Part shown: piece by piece, positions 39,866 through 48,553 of the stretch
Layout of the letters: the number at the start of each line of letters is the position of its first letter
Position numbering within the stretch: the stretch's first letter is position 1
Source: Mesorhizobium sp.
GTDB taxonomy: Bacteria; Pseudomonadota; Alphaproteobacteria; Rhizobiales; Rhizobiaceae
Reading direction: 5' to 3'
Assembly (NCBI GenBank): GCA_027492275.1
Contig: JAPUFC010000030.1
Location: forward strand, 1-64,000
DNA: 64,000 nt
Notes under the pieces: model-generated
What the model saw: the letters and a program-made list of their open reading frames with translations, nothing else
What the model was told of the DNA's origin: nothing
Databases searched by the model: none
Program-made: the position numbers and the translations under genes

Positions 39866-41086
39866 TTGGCGTCTGCGGATTTGAGACGATCGACGAGCCT
39901 GGCCGGCCTTTCGGCAGTCGCCGCGCTGTGCATCGGCCTCGGCGCGTGCAGTTCGACCGGCGATCCGGGACTGGCGCTGGACACCATCTCCCCCGCCGGC
40001 GGCATCGCCCCGCTCGGCGTCGCCGAAGCGGACTCCGCGCGGCCCGCCCCGGCGCAGATCGCACTGTCCGGCGAGGCTGCGATGACGGCTCCGTCGAAGA
40101 AACCTGACGAGCCGGATGCCGGCTCCGAGACCGGAGCGTCCGCCCGGAAGCCCGCCCCGGCTGCCGAGGCCGGGACGCAGGATGATGCACGGCAGGCGGC
40201 GGAACGAGCGCCCGCCGCGCAGCAGGCGGTTGAGCCGGCGCCGCAATCCCGGCAGGCGGCCGAAAAGGCGGCCACAGGCGAGGAAGAGCGCCCGAAGCAG
40301 GTCCTGGAGAACGGCGGGCCGATCCTCACCGCCGGCCAGATGCCGGCCTCCCCCCTGCCCGCCAGGAAGAAGGGGTTCCTGAGCTCTTTCTTCGGCGCGC
40401 GCGAAGCCTCCGCCGCGCCCGTGCCTTTGGTGGACACGCAGGCCGAGCCCCGCACATCCGCGCCCGAGACCACGAAGACCGAGGAGAAGGCCGCCGAAAA
40501 GAGCAAGCCGCTGGTCGTCCTGACATCGACGCCCGGTCAGCAGAAGCCGCTGTCCATGGCGTCGCTCGGCCGCACCACGGGCGGCGACGCCCTGCCCGGC
40601 GTGCGCTCCTACGAGAACCTGTTCGAGATCAAGCGCAAATCCGGCACCGACGACACCAGCGACATCGACATCCACGAAGATGAAGGCGGCGGAAGCGTGC
40701 GTCTGGCCAGCGCGGCGGGCCTGGCGCGGCTGGCGCCGAACGGTCTGCTGCGGCAGCGCGAGGACGTCGACGTGTCGTGCCTGAAGCCGGCCCTGGTCAG
40801 CATGCTCAGGCAGGTCGAGTCGCGCTTCGGCAAGAAGGTCGTCGTCACCTCCGGCTATCGCAGCCCCACGCACAACCGCCGGGTCAACGGGGCGCAGAAG
40901 TCGCAGCACATGTATTGCGCGGCGGCCGACGTGCAGGTGCCGGGCGTCAGCAAATGGGAGCTGGCGCGCTTCGCCCGCTCGCTGCAGGGCCGCGGCGGCG
41001 TCGGCACCTATTGCCATACCGAGTCGGTGCACATCGACGTCGGCCCCGAGCGCGACTGGAACTGGCGCTGCCGCCGGCGCGGATGA
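39866..41086 (+). CDS. D-Ala-D-Ala carboxypeptidase-like lipoprotein (peptidase M15A/YcbK type)
   Basis: A 406-residue lipoprotein. A TTG start with AGGGGA about 7 bases upstream gives a clean lipoprotein signal (LRRSTSLAGLSAVAALCIGLGAC). A long low-complexity Ala/Pro/Glu/Lys linker spans about residues 30-250. The C-terminal M15A domain (about 290-405) has the zinc-site pattern SGYRSPTHNRRV, QHMYCAAADVQ and SVHIDVGP. It probably acts on peptidoglycan stem peptides. An ATG at 39692 is in frame, but the extra 58 codons look non-coding. Confidence 0.8.
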   Translation: MASADLRRSTSLAGLSAVAALCIGLGACSSTGDPGLALDTISPAGGIAPLGVAEADSARPAPAQIALSGEAAMTAPSKKPDEPDAGSETGASARKPAPAAEAGTQDDARQAAERAPAAQQAVEPAPQSRQAAEKAATGEEERPKQVLENGGPILTAGQMPASPLPARKKGFLSSFFGAREASAAPVPLVDTQAEPRTSAPETTKTEEKAAEKSKPLVVLTSTPGQQKPLSMASLGRTTGGDALPGVRSYENLFEIKRKSGTDDTSDIDIHEDEGGGSVRLASAAGLARLAPNGLLRQREDVDVSCLKPALVSMLRQVESRFGKKVVVTSGYRSPTHNRRVNGAQKSQHMYCAAADVQVPGVSKWELARFARSLQGRGGVGTYCHTESVHIDVGPERDWNWRCRRRG

Positions 41087-41210
41087 AGCCGTCCGGCAGC
41101 GATGCCCGGCGCCCTCGCCCCTTGCCGGCGTCTCTCCGCAAAAAGATCGGAAATGCCCGATTTCACGGGTTGCCCGACCGGCGAAGGATAACTATAACCA
41201 CGCCGTCTAC

Positions 41211-41285
41211 GCGCCCATCGTCTAGCGGTTAGGACACCGCCCTTTCACGGCGGTAACAGGGGTTCGATTCCCCTTGGGCGTACCA
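41211..41285 (+). tRNA. tRNA-Glu (anticodon TTC)
   Basis: The cloverleaf is complete. Acceptor GCGCCCA pairs with TGGGCGT (one G-U), and the D arm contains TCTAGCGGTTAGGA. The anticodon stem CCGCC/GGCGG flanks the loop CTTTCAC (anticodon TTC). The T arm contains GGGGTTCGATTCCCC. Discriminator A is followed by an encoded CCA. It marks the edge between the housekeeping part and the catabolic cluster. Confidence 0.97.
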
Positions 41286-41703
41286 GACTCTTCAAGGACT
41301 TCGTTGACACGTCGGTGGCCATGTCCGACCTATGGCCAATATCGCACACGTTTGGCAGTCGTGTCCGACGCTGCAGTTTCGCGAATCGAATGCCCGACCG
41401 CCGAAGCAGCCTGGCATTCGGCCTGGCCGACGATCAGCAATGCGCCAGCCAGCCGGCCGTCACCGTGCCGAGGAGCATCACGTCAGGCGTAGTCATGCCT
41501 ATGGGAGCCTGTCGAAGTCGGCGGCGGTGACGTGGTTGCGGACGATCGTGCCGTCGCCCTTCTGTCCGCCTGCTCCATGATGCGCTTGTCCGTGAGCCTT
41601 GGCCCGGTCGCCCTGCCCGACCGATCTGCGCGGGGCGAAGCCGATCGCGCGGGCGCCACCAGCCGGCGCGCGATCCGGTCGGGGCCGCGGCCCGGACCGA
41701 CGC
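41286..41703. other. Gene-poor stretch after tRNA-Glu
   Basis: I see no convincing gene in these 418 bases. Short open frames exist on both strands, but none has a clear start, a recognisable domain or consistent coding character. One minus-strand frame ending near 41508 (GTIVRNHVTAADFDRLP) looks protein-like and could be the end of a decayed gene. The position directly behind a tRNA is typical for remnants of an integrated element, but no integrase or repeat of the tRNA end was seen. Confidence 0.5.
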
Positions 41704-41729
41704 CGGAATTCATGCCTGCATGAATTCCG
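41704..41729. repeat. Perfect 26-base palindrome at the 3' end of the GMC oxidoreductase gene
   Basis: CGGAATTCATGC and GCATGAATTCCG are perfect 12-base inverted arms with a 2-base CT centre. The palindrome covers the last codons and the stop of the minus-strand gene. No T-run follows, so it is not a standard terminator; the role is unknown. Confidence 0.75.
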
Positions 41730-43326
41730 CGGCGCGCTCAGCGATCATCATCGTCGCGGCGTTGGTGTTGCCTGACACGACCGTCGGCATGATGGACGCG
41801 TCGACGACCCGCAGGCCCTCGATCCCATGCACGCGCAGCCTGCTGTCGACGACCGCCATCGGATCGTCGGCGCGGCCCATTCTTGCCGTGCCGCTCACAT
41901 GATAGCCGCACAATCCCTGCGAGCGGGAGTATTCCAGCAGATCCGCATCGGAGTTCTTGTCCAGCCCCGGCATCGTCTCCTCCTTGACCAGCGAGGCGAT
42001 GTCGGGTGTCGCCATGATCCTGCGCGCCAGCTTCAGCGCTTCCACGGCGGTGCGCTGATCGCGTTCGTCGGCGAGGAAATTGGGCTGGATCAAAGGCTTG
42101 TCCAACGGGTCGGACGAGCGGATGCGCATGGTGCCGCGACTGTCGGGGCGCAGTTGCCAGACGCCTGTCGTCATGCCCGGGAACTCGTCCAGCACGCCGA
42201 GGAAGCCTGCCTTGAACGAACCGGGCGTGAAGGTGACCACGATGTTCGGGCGGTCGAGCGCCTGGCTCGTCTTCCAGAACGCAGCGCCGAGAACGACGCC
42301 CATGCCCACGATGCTCGGCCGGCCCAGCGCCCAGCGTGCGAACTGGCCGAGCAGCCTGGGGCCGCGCGCCAGCCCGTTGATGGTTTCGACATCCGTCGCC
42401 TTGTAGGTCAGCCGGGGCGTGAAATGATCCTGATAGTTCTCGCCGACGCCCGCAAGCTCCTGCCGAACGGCGATGCCGAGCCCGTTCAGCAGCGCGGCCG
42501 GACCGATGCCGGACAGTTGCAACAGCTTTGGCGAGTTCACGGCACCGGCGGCGAGGATGACCTCGCGCCTCGCCCGGACTTCGCGCCTGCGGTCGTCTCC
42601 GGGCCGCTGGCAGGTCACCCCGACAGCCCGTTTGCCGTCGAACACGACGGACGTGACCAGAGCGTCGGTGCGGACCTCGAGATTCCTGCGGCCGCGCGCC
42701 GGCTTCAGATAGGCCTTCGCGGCGCTGAAGCGGCGGCCGTTGCCGATGTTGTACTGATAGCGGCCGACGCCGGCCTGATCGGCTCCGTTGTAGTCGGCGT
42801 TGTAGGGAATCCCTTGCTTGATCGCGCTGGAGATGAAGGCGTCCACCAACGCGTTCTTCCAGGCCAGATCCATCACCGGCAAGCGCCCCTCGCCGCCGCG
42901 ATAGGCGGGATCGCCCGCGCCGATGCGCCGTTCCAGCTTGCGGTAGTGGGGAAGCACGTCCTGGAACGACCAGCCGTCGTTGCCCGCCGCAGCCCAGCCG
43001 TCGAAATCCTGTCGCTGGCCCCTCACCCAGACCATGCCGTTGATCGATCCAGAGCCGCCGAGCACCTTGCCCTGGATGACCGGCAGCTTGCGGCCATTAA
43101 TTGCCGGACCCGGTTCTGTTTCCAGCCCCCAGGTCAGCTTGGGATCGAAGATGACCTTGATGAAGCCTGCCGGGAGATGGATGAACGGGTTGCGATCGGC
43201 GGGGCCGGCCTCGAGAAGGCAGACCGTGACGTCCGGCTTCTCGGACAACCGGGCCGCCAGGATTGCGCCCGCCGAACCGCCTCCCACGACGACGTAGTCG
43301 AATGTGTCGATCTCGTTTGACGACAT
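41710..43326 (-). CDS. GMC-family flavin oxidoreductase (choline dehydrogenase-like)
   Basis: A 538-residue FAD-dependent alcohol dehydrogenase or oxidase. The FAD motif is YVVVGGGSAGAILAARL (about 11-27), and the GMC signature is GKVLGGSGSINGMVWVRG (about 85-103). The C-terminal active site has the catalytic His in CGYHVSGTARMG and the second His/Asn position as Asn in VVSGNTNAATMM. Members oxidise primary alcohols; the nearby aldehyde dehydrogenase would fit oxidation of the product aldehyde to an acid. The start MSSNEIDTFDYV is natural. First gene of the accessory cluster. Confidence 0.9.
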   Translation of the reverse strand: MSSNEIDTFDYVVVGGGSAGAILAARLSEKPDVTVCLLEAGPADRNPFIHLPAGFIKVIFDPKLTWGLETEPGPAINGRKLPVIQGKVLGGSGSINGMVWVRGQRQDFDGWAAAGNDGWSFQDVLPHYRKLERRIGAGDPAYRGGEGRLPVMDLAWKNALVDAFISSAIKQGIPYNADYNGADQAGVGRYQYNIGNGRRFSAAKAYLKPARGRRNLEVRTDALVTSVVFDGKRAVGVTCQRPGDDRRREVRARREVILAAGAVNSPKLLQLSGIGPAALLNGLGIAVRQELAGVGENYQDHFTPRLTYKATDVETINGLARGPRLLGQFARWALGRPSIVGMGVVLGAAFWKTSQALDRPNIVVTFTPGSFKAGFLGVLDEFPGMTTGVWQLRPDSRGTMRIRSSDPLDKPLIQPNFLADERDQRTAVEALKLARRIMATPDIASLVKEETMPGLDKNSDADLLEYSRSQGLCGYHVSGTARMGRADDPMAVVDSRLRVHGIEGLRVVDASIMPTVVSGNTNAATMMIAERAAEFMQA

Positions 43327-43411
43327 GCGGCCCTCATGGGTTGGCGGTCGGCGCGCGCCGGCGCCGCCGTCGATGGTCCGAGCGGTGGTCCATCGCCGCG
43401 GCGGCGTTCGT

Positions 43412-44437
43412 TCAGTCCAGATTGACGAAGGCGTTGGCGTAGTTCGCGCGGTCGAGGAACGGCTTGTTCTCGGCCTTCATCGGCTCGATCCAGAAGTTCC
43501 AGCCTGCTTCGGTCCCGTTCAGGTCGGCGAAGAAGGCAGGCAGGTTCTGCGAGATGATGTCCTGCCACATGCCGGCATCCAGATCCGGCATCACGGACTG
43601 CTTGTAGGCGGCGGGATAATTCTGCGGGTCGGCCCTGAGCTTGGCGACCGCCTCCTTCATCGCCTCCTTGGCGGCCTTCGCGGCGGCCTTGTTCTTTTCC
43701 AGCCACGCCGTCTTGGCGAAGACCGCCGTCAGCGGCACATCCTTGATCTCGGGGATGTCGCCGCGCGCCAGGCTCAGCACCAGCACGCCGCTGCCGTCCG
43801 ACAGCGCCGGCCCCATGCCGCCGACGGACCAGAAGGTGCCGTCGATCTGGCCGTTGCGCACGCCTTCGTTCATCGCGACGATGTCGACCAAGGTCCGGAA
43901 ATTGACATCGTTGATGGTGAGGCCGCCGCGATTGAGGATGAAGTTCAGCACCAGATAGTTCGGCGTTCCCGGTCCCGACCCGACGATCTGAAGGCCCTTC
44001 AGCTTGGCGATGCGCTCGTTGACGGGCGCGTTGACGTCGATGCCTGCCTTCTCGGCGGCGGCCTTGCCGACGACGATCTGCTGGACCTGGCCGCCCATTG
44101 TCGCGAACGACTTGAATTCCCCGCCCTCGGCGATGGCGCTGAGGCCCGTCGTGATGCCGGTCTGGCACACGTCCACGGCGTCGGCGATGAGCGCCGCCAT
44201 GCAGTTCGCGGAGTTGCCGCGGAAATCGGTGATCTCGAGCTTGACCCCGTGCTTTTTCTGGAGTTCGTCGTCGAGCGAGACGATCTTGCTCAGGCCCTGA
44301 GGCACCGAGGCGGCTCCCGTGTTGCCCCAGCGGATCGTCTTGGCATCCTGGGCATGCGCCGTCGCCGAAGCGGAAACGCCAAACGCGGTCATGGCCGCGA
44401 CGATCAAGCCGCGGCTTAGGATGGACGTCGTGTGCAT
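43412..44437 (-). CDS. ABC transporter substrate-binding protein (NMT1/SsuA-like)
   Basis: A 341-residue periplasmic binding protein with a signal peptide ending TAHAQ (about residue 30). It resembles the sulfonate/nitrate/taurine or thiamine-precursor group: IRWGNTGAASVPQGL, then the two-lobe fold with VDVCQTGITTGLSAIAEGG and VGSGPGTPNYLVLNFIL. No ABC permease or ATPase is in the neighbourhood, so it is an orphan here. It lies between the GMC oxidoreductase (same strand, 85-base gap) and the divergent aldehyde dehydrogenase. Confidence 0.85.
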   Translation of the reverse strand: MHTTSILSRGLIVAAMTAFGVSASATAHAQDAKTIRWGNTGAASVPQGLSKIVSLDDELQKKHGVKLEITDFRGNSANCMAALIADAVDVCQTGITTGLSAIAEGGEFKSFATMGGQVQQIVVGKAAAEKAGIDVNAPVNERIAKLKGLQIVGSGPGTPNYLVLNFILNRGGLTINDVNFRTLVDIVAMNEGVRNGQIDGTFWSVGGMGPALSDGSGVLVLSLARGDIPEIKDVPLTAVFAKTAWLEKNKAAAKAAKEAMKEAVAKLRADPQNYPAAYKQSVMPDLDAGMWQDIISQNLPAFFADLNGTEAGWNFWIEPMKAENKPFLDRANYANAFVNLD

Positions 44438-44609
44438 GTTCGCTCCTCCAGCTTTGCACGCTCCGGGCTGGCACAGTGGTCAACCGCTCTTTCGCGGCTG
44501 CCCGGCCGGTCCTCCTGCCTCGCGGCACCGACGCTCCTGTCTCCCTGCCGATCATTTGTACCGCAGCAAAAACTGCCCGGCAACTTGTTTTCTCATGCAA
44601 GAAAGATAT

Positions 44610-44621
44610 TCTCGATCGAGA
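44610..44621. promoter_or_regulatory. Small palindrome before the aldehyde dehydrogenase gene
   Basis: TCTCGATCGAGA is a perfect 12-base palindrome that ends within a few bases of the Shine-Dalgarno GGAGG. It lies in the 199-base divergent intergenic region, an AT-richer patch with TTGTTTTCTCATGCAAGAAA nearby. It could be an operator, but a 12-base palindrome may also arise by chance. Confidence 0.35.
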
Positions 44622-44636
44622 CAGGGAGGAAGTATG

Positions 44637-46115
44637 ATGACGGAAGCGGTCCACGCCCAGCCATTCTCGTTGCCGCCCGCCGCGCTGGTGATAGACGGCC
44701 GGATCGTCCGGGCGTCGAGCGGCGGGGCGGCGCGGCATGTCGATCCGGCTACCGGGCAGGTGCAGGCCGAGTTCCCGATCGCCGGCGCGGCCGAGGTCAA
44801 TGCGGCCGTCGAGGCCGCGAAACGGGCTCTGCCCGGCTGGCGCGCCACGCCGCCGGCGAAGCGCCGCGACCTGCTCTTCCGGCTGGCCGACCTCGTCGAC
44901 CGCGACCGCGAGCTCTTCGCCTGGGTCGGCTCGAAGGAGATCGGCACGCCGATCGGCTCGGTGCGCAACATTCCCGACAAGTTCATCGCCTGGACGAAGT
45001 ATGCCGCCGGCTGGGCCGACAAGCTGGAGGGCCGCGTCGTGTCCTCGCTGCAGGACGACACGGTCTTCGACTACACGCTCAACGAGCCCTATGGCGTGAT
45101 CGGCATGATCATGACCTGGAACGGCCCGCTGATGGGGCTGGGCATGAAGCTCGGCCCGGCGCTCGCCACCGGCAACACCATCGTCATGAAGCCGCCGGAG
45201 TTGAGCCCGTTCACCCCCTACCTGATGATGAAGCTGATCGAGGAGGCCGGCATTCCGGCGGGCGTCGTCAACCTGGTCACGGGCGGCGCCGAAGCCGGCG
45301 ACGCGCTGGTGCGCCATCCCGACGTCGCCAAGATCGCCTTCACCGGAGGAACCGCCACCGCGCAGCGCATAGCGGCGGCCATCGCGCCGCAAATGAAGCC
45401 GGCGATATATGAGCTTGGCGGAAAGTCGGCGAACATCGTGTTTGCCGACGCCGACATGGCGGTCGCCGTGCGCCATGCCGCGCGCCAGCCGCTGTTCCTG
45501 TCCGGTCAGGGCTGCATCCTGCCCACCCGGCTACTGGTGGAGGAAAGCATCGCAGCCGATTTCGTCGAGCGGGTCGTCGCCGAGGTCCGGTCGCTGCGAA
45601 TGGGCGACCCGCTCGATCCGCAAACGGATCTGGGCCCCGTCGTCGACAGCCGCTCCCAGGAACGGCTCCTGACCACCATAACCAGGGCCCGCGATGCCGG
45701 AGACGGCCGGATCGTGCTTGGCGGCGGGCGTCCAGCCGCCCTCGCGCAGGGCGCCTACGTGGAAGCCACCGTGTTCCGCGACGTGAAGCCCGACAGCGAT
45801 CTCGGCCAGAACGAATGTTTCGGCCCGGTGCTTTCGATCATGACGTTCCGCACCGTGGACGAAGCCGTGGACATCGCCAATGGAACGCGCTTCGGACTTG
45901 GCGCCTATCTTCACGGCAAGGACATCACCCGCATGCTCAAGATGACGCACCGGCTTTCCGCCGGCTCCGTTCAGATCAACGGTGCCCCGACAGCCCGCGA
46001 GAATGCTCCGTTCGGCGGACTGGGCATGAGTGGATACGGTCGCGAAGGCGGACGCGACGGCCTCGGAGAATTCCTCCGGATCAAGAATGTCGCCATCAAC
46101 GGCGCGACCGCGTGA
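44637..46115 (+). CDS. NAD(P)-dependent aldehyde dehydrogenase
   Basis: A 492-residue ALDH-superfamily enzyme oxidising an aldehyde to the acid. The catalytic Glu259 is in YELGGKSANIVF and the nucleophile Cys293 in SGQGCILPTRLL; MTWNGPL and NECFGPVLS are also typical. The usual GQVC reads GQGC, a mild variant. The start at 44637 has GGAGG 7 bases upstream; an ATG one codon earlier is possible. It is divergent from the orphan binding protein and followed 12 bases later by the NTF2-like gene. The substrate is unknown. Confidence 0.92.
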   Translation: MTEAVHAQPFSLPPAALVIDGRIVRASSGGAARHVDPATGQVQAEFPIAGAAEVNAAVEAAKRALPGWRATPPAKRRDLLFRLADLVDRDRELFAWVGSKEIGTPIGSVRNIPDKFIAWTKYAAGWADKLEGRVVSSLQDDTVFDYTLNEPYGVIGMIMTWNGPLMGLGMKLGPALATGNTIVMKPPELSPFTPYLMMKLIEEAGIPAGVVNLVTGGAEAGDALVRHPDVAKIAFTGGTATAQRIAAAIAPQMKPAIYELGGKSANIVFADADMAVAVRHAARQPLFLSGQGCILPTRLLVEESIAADFVERVVAEVRSLRMGDPLDPQTDLGPVVDSRSQERLLTTITRARDAGDGRIVLGGGRPAALAQGAYVEATVFRDVKPDSDLGQNECFGPVLSIMTFRTVDEAVDIANGTRFGLGAYLHGKDITRMLKMTHRLSAGSVQINGAPTARENAPFGGLGMSGYGREGGRDGLGEFLRIKNVAINGATA

Positions 46116-46126
46116 GGAGCAAGGAC

Positions 46127-46669
46127 ATGACCGACACGAGCGCTCTGGAGACGAGGCTGCGACGCCTGGAGGACCGGGACTTCATCCGTCGGCTGGCGGG
46201 GCTTTATGCCTTGGCGATGGATGATCGCGACATGAATCTCGTCGCGGACATCTTCACCGCCGACGCCGTCCTGACATGGAAGGGCGGAAGCCCCCGCTAC
46301 GAGGGAAGAGAGGCCATCGTGGCCTTCTATCGCGAGCGGCTCGCGCCGACCGGTCCGAGCTTTCACGTCACCCACGACCAGATCGTCGACTGGGACGGGC
46401 AGGATGCGGACAAGGCGACCGGCCTTGTCCTCGGGCATGCCGAGACGTTTTCGGGCGGCCGGCAATTCGTGTCGGCGATACGCTACGAGGATTTCTACGC
46501 GCGGGAAGACGGCGTCTGGCGCTTCGCGCAGCGGACCCTGACGTTCTTGTACCAGACGCCGGTGGACCGCTACGCCGGCATCCTCGGCACCAGGCAAAGG
46601 CTTTTGGCCGGCGACGCTCCGCGGGACGCGCATTGGCCCATATCGAAGGAAACCGGGACGCTCCTCTAG
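46127..46669 (+). CDS. NTF2-like (SnoaL-type) family protein
   Basis: A 180-residue protein of the cone-shaped NTF2 fold. An N-terminal helix contains RLRRLEDRDFIRRLAGLYALAMDDRD, and YEGREAIVAFYRERL, SFHVTHDQIVDWDG and YEDFYAREDGVWRFAQRTL follow. Relatives serve as ring-hydroxylating dioxygenase small subunits, isomerases, dehydratases or lactonases, so the reaction cannot be assigned. It is coupled closely to the aldehyde dehydrogenase (GAGGAG before the ATG), so a role on the same pathway intermediate is likely. Confidence 0.82.
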   Translation: MTDTSALETRLRRLEDRDFIRRLAGLYALAMDDRDMNLVADIFTADAVLTWKGGSPRYEGREAIVAFYRERLAPTGPSFHVTHDQIVDWDGQDADKATGLVLGHAETFSGGRQFVSAIRYEDFYAREDGVWRFAQRTLTFLYQTPVDRYAGILGTRQRLLAGDAPRDAHWPISKETGTLL

Positions 46670-46727
46670 AATCTTCCAATCTCCGGCGAGCCGTCATCCA
46701 GACGACCGGGGCACCGCGACTGAACAG

Positions 46728-47339
46728 CTAGTCGGCATAGATCCAAAGCACTTCGGCGTCGGCTTCGCTGCTGGAAATCCACTTATGTCCCATCTTGGCG
46801 TCGTAATAGACGCTGTCGCCTTCTTCCAGTGTCAGCGGCTCGTAATATTCCGAGTAGACGACAAGCGTGCCGCTCAGAACATACACGAAGATTTCGCCGG
46901 AATGGGTCTGCCATTCCGAATAGTCGTTGACGTCGTGCGACGTCACCCTCGTCTTGAACGGCAGCATCTTCTTCTTGCTGATGTCGCTGGCGATCCAGCC
47001 GTTCCGGCAGGTGCCGGTGACCAGCGCGGTGCCGTCGCCCGAGCGCGTCACGCTGCGGCGTCCGAGCGCCGGCATGATATGGTCGCTGGCCAGCAGCGCC
47101 GTGATCTCGACGCCGAAACCGTCGGCGAGTTTCTGGATCGTCCCCAGCGTCGGCGAAAGTTCGTTGCGCTCGATCTTGGACAGCGTCGAATGGGCGATCC
47201 CGGTGCGCTGGCCCGCTTCCGTCAGGTTCCAGCGGCGCTCGCTCCGCAGCATCTTGAGCCTGTGGCCGATATCGACGGAACCATTGGGCGACGACGATCG
47301 GCTGGAAGGACGAGTGCGCCGGTCAAGATCGATATCCAT
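46728..47339 (-). CDS. XRE-family transcriptional regulator with C-terminal cupin domain
   Basis: A 203-residue regulator. The N-terminal helix-turn-helix (about 22-80, IGHRLKMLRSERRWNLTEAGQRTGIAHSTLSKIERNELSPT) is of the Cro/XRE type. The cupin domain (about 120-200) has THSGEIFVYVLSGTLVVYSEYYEPLTLEEGDSVYYDAKMGH and probably binds a small-molecule effector. This two-domain class often controls catabolic or amino-acid genes. It lies in the middle of the cluster and is the best candidate for its regulator. Confidence 0.9.
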   Translation of the reverse strand: MDIDLDRRTRPSSRSSSPNGSVDIGHRLKMLRSERRWNLTEAGQRTGIAHSTLSKIERNELSPTLGTIQKLADGFGVEITALLASDHIMPALGRRSVTRSGDGTALVTGTCRNGWIASDISKKKMLPFKTRVTSHDVNDYSEWQTHSGEIFVYVLSGTLVVYSEYYEPLTLEEGDSVYYDAKMGHKWISSSEADAEVLWIYAD

Positions 47340-47437
47340 GCTTCACCCTTCGGATTGGCGGTCGAAACCTGTTCGCATAGTAGAAATCCGTGACCGCCGG
47401 AACAGCCGATAGCCTAATACATATCCGAAACACGTTG

Positions 47438-48553
47438 TCATCCGGCAGCGGCATCCTGCTTCGACAAATCATCACGGAGCGCCGACATCGCCTTCCAGGC
47501 CTCGCCCAGATCGTCGACATGGAATCCCGCCGCAAGCTCGCGGCTGTAGGAAGCCAGTGTCGCGCGCGTCCTTCCCGTGTAGCGCACGTGGCCGGCGTGA
47601 TCGACGACGACCCCGTCCTCCTCCTCGAACCGCGCGTTCCATCGCACGGCTTCCTCGCGCGAGATTCCGTCGGGCAGATCGAGGTCTAGATGGCCCGCCT
47701 TCACGGCGGCGGGATAGCCGCCGGGCAGACCGAGGCACCCCGGAAGGTGACCGCGCCAATCGGCGCCATGCAGGACGGACAGCACCGGCAGCGCCGCGCT
47801 GCCCGCGGATATGTCGGGCACCGGCTCCGATGTCAGCCGGCAGTCCGCGAACGTCCCATAGACATCCGCGACCTCCTGCTGGTCCAGCCAGACGCGCGGC
47901 GCGGGCCCGGTGCGCTGCGCCTGCGCGGCGCGCCAGTCCTTGAGGTTGCGGTAGTGGGCGAGCATCCGCAGGCTGCCGCGCCGTTCCGGCGGCAGGCTTG
48001 CGCGCAGCACGCTGGCGAGGATGGCGATGTTGCCGACCCCGCTGAGGATCGGGAGGCCGGCGGCCTTGACGACCGAATTGACGACGTCCGGAAAGCAGCA
48101 GTTGAACAGCGCCGCCTCGGGCCGGACCGTGCGGATGGCGCGCGCGACTCGCATCGTGATCAGCGCCTGAAAGACCATCGTGACGCTGTAGCCGGCATCG
48201 CGCACCAGGTCCATCCATCCGCTGCCGCCGCTCCTCAGCACCGAAACGGTCTGGGTGGAAGCCGCCTGCAGCACGACATGCGGCTGGATTTGCCCGACAA
48301 GCTCCTCGGCCGCGTCGGGATTTTCCAGGTCGGCAAGGCTGGCCACGACGCTCAAAGGCCGGTCGAAGGCCGCTGCCCGCGCATTGGCGAGCATGACGAG
48401 GTGGGCGAGCCGCTCGCCGTTGCGCCCCGACAGGTAGACGGTCGTCGGCCGCTTCGCGACGGCGGCGATGTCCAGCAGCATGCGGGCCGCGAAGTTGCCG
48501 GTCCCGCAGACCAGCAGTCTGCGGGGTTCGCCGGAATCAGCCGTCCGGGTCAT
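47438..48553 (-). CDS. Predicted Rossmann-fold NAD(P)-binding protein of unknown function
   Basis: A 371-residue protein starting with a dinucleotide-binding motif (LLVCGTGNFAARMLLDIAA, about 13-31), then a TVYLSGRN segment as in saccharopine-dehydrogenase-like folds. The middle contains VVLQAASTQTVSVLRSGGSGW and FNCCFPDVVNSVVKAAGLPILSGVGNIAI. I do not recognise a characterised family. The start ATG overlaps the stop of the HMG-CoA-lyase-like gene by four bases, so the two proteins are translationally coupled and probably serve one pathway. Confidence 0.75.
   Translation of the reverse strand: MTRTADSGEPRRLLVCGTGNFAARMLLDIAAVAKRPTTVYLSGRNGERLAHLVMLANARAAAFDRPLSVVASLADLENPDAAEELVGQIQPHVVLQAASTQTVSVLRSGGSGWMDLVRDAGYSVTMVFQALITMRVARAIRTVRPEAALFNCCFPDVVNSVVKAAGLPILSGVGNIAILASVLRASLPPERRGSLRMLAHYRNLKDWRAAQAQRTGPAPRVWLDQQEVADVYGTFADCRLTSEPVPDISAGSAALPVLSVLHGADWRGHLPGCLGLPGGYPAAVKAGHLDLDLPDGISREEAVRWNARFEEEDGVVVDHAGHVRYTGRTRATLASYSRELAAGFHVDDLGEAWKAMSALRDDLSKQDAAAG

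Noticed and set aside
41483-41713. Short minus-strand frame in the gene-poor stretch after tRNA-Glu
   Set aside because: No domain, no good start and unlike coding usage; treated as non-coding or a remnant.
44319-44636. N-terminal extension of the aldehyde dehydrogenase
   Set aside because: The extra region overlaps the divergent binding-protein gene and its promoter; the Shine-Dalgarno GGAGG sits directly before 44634/44637.
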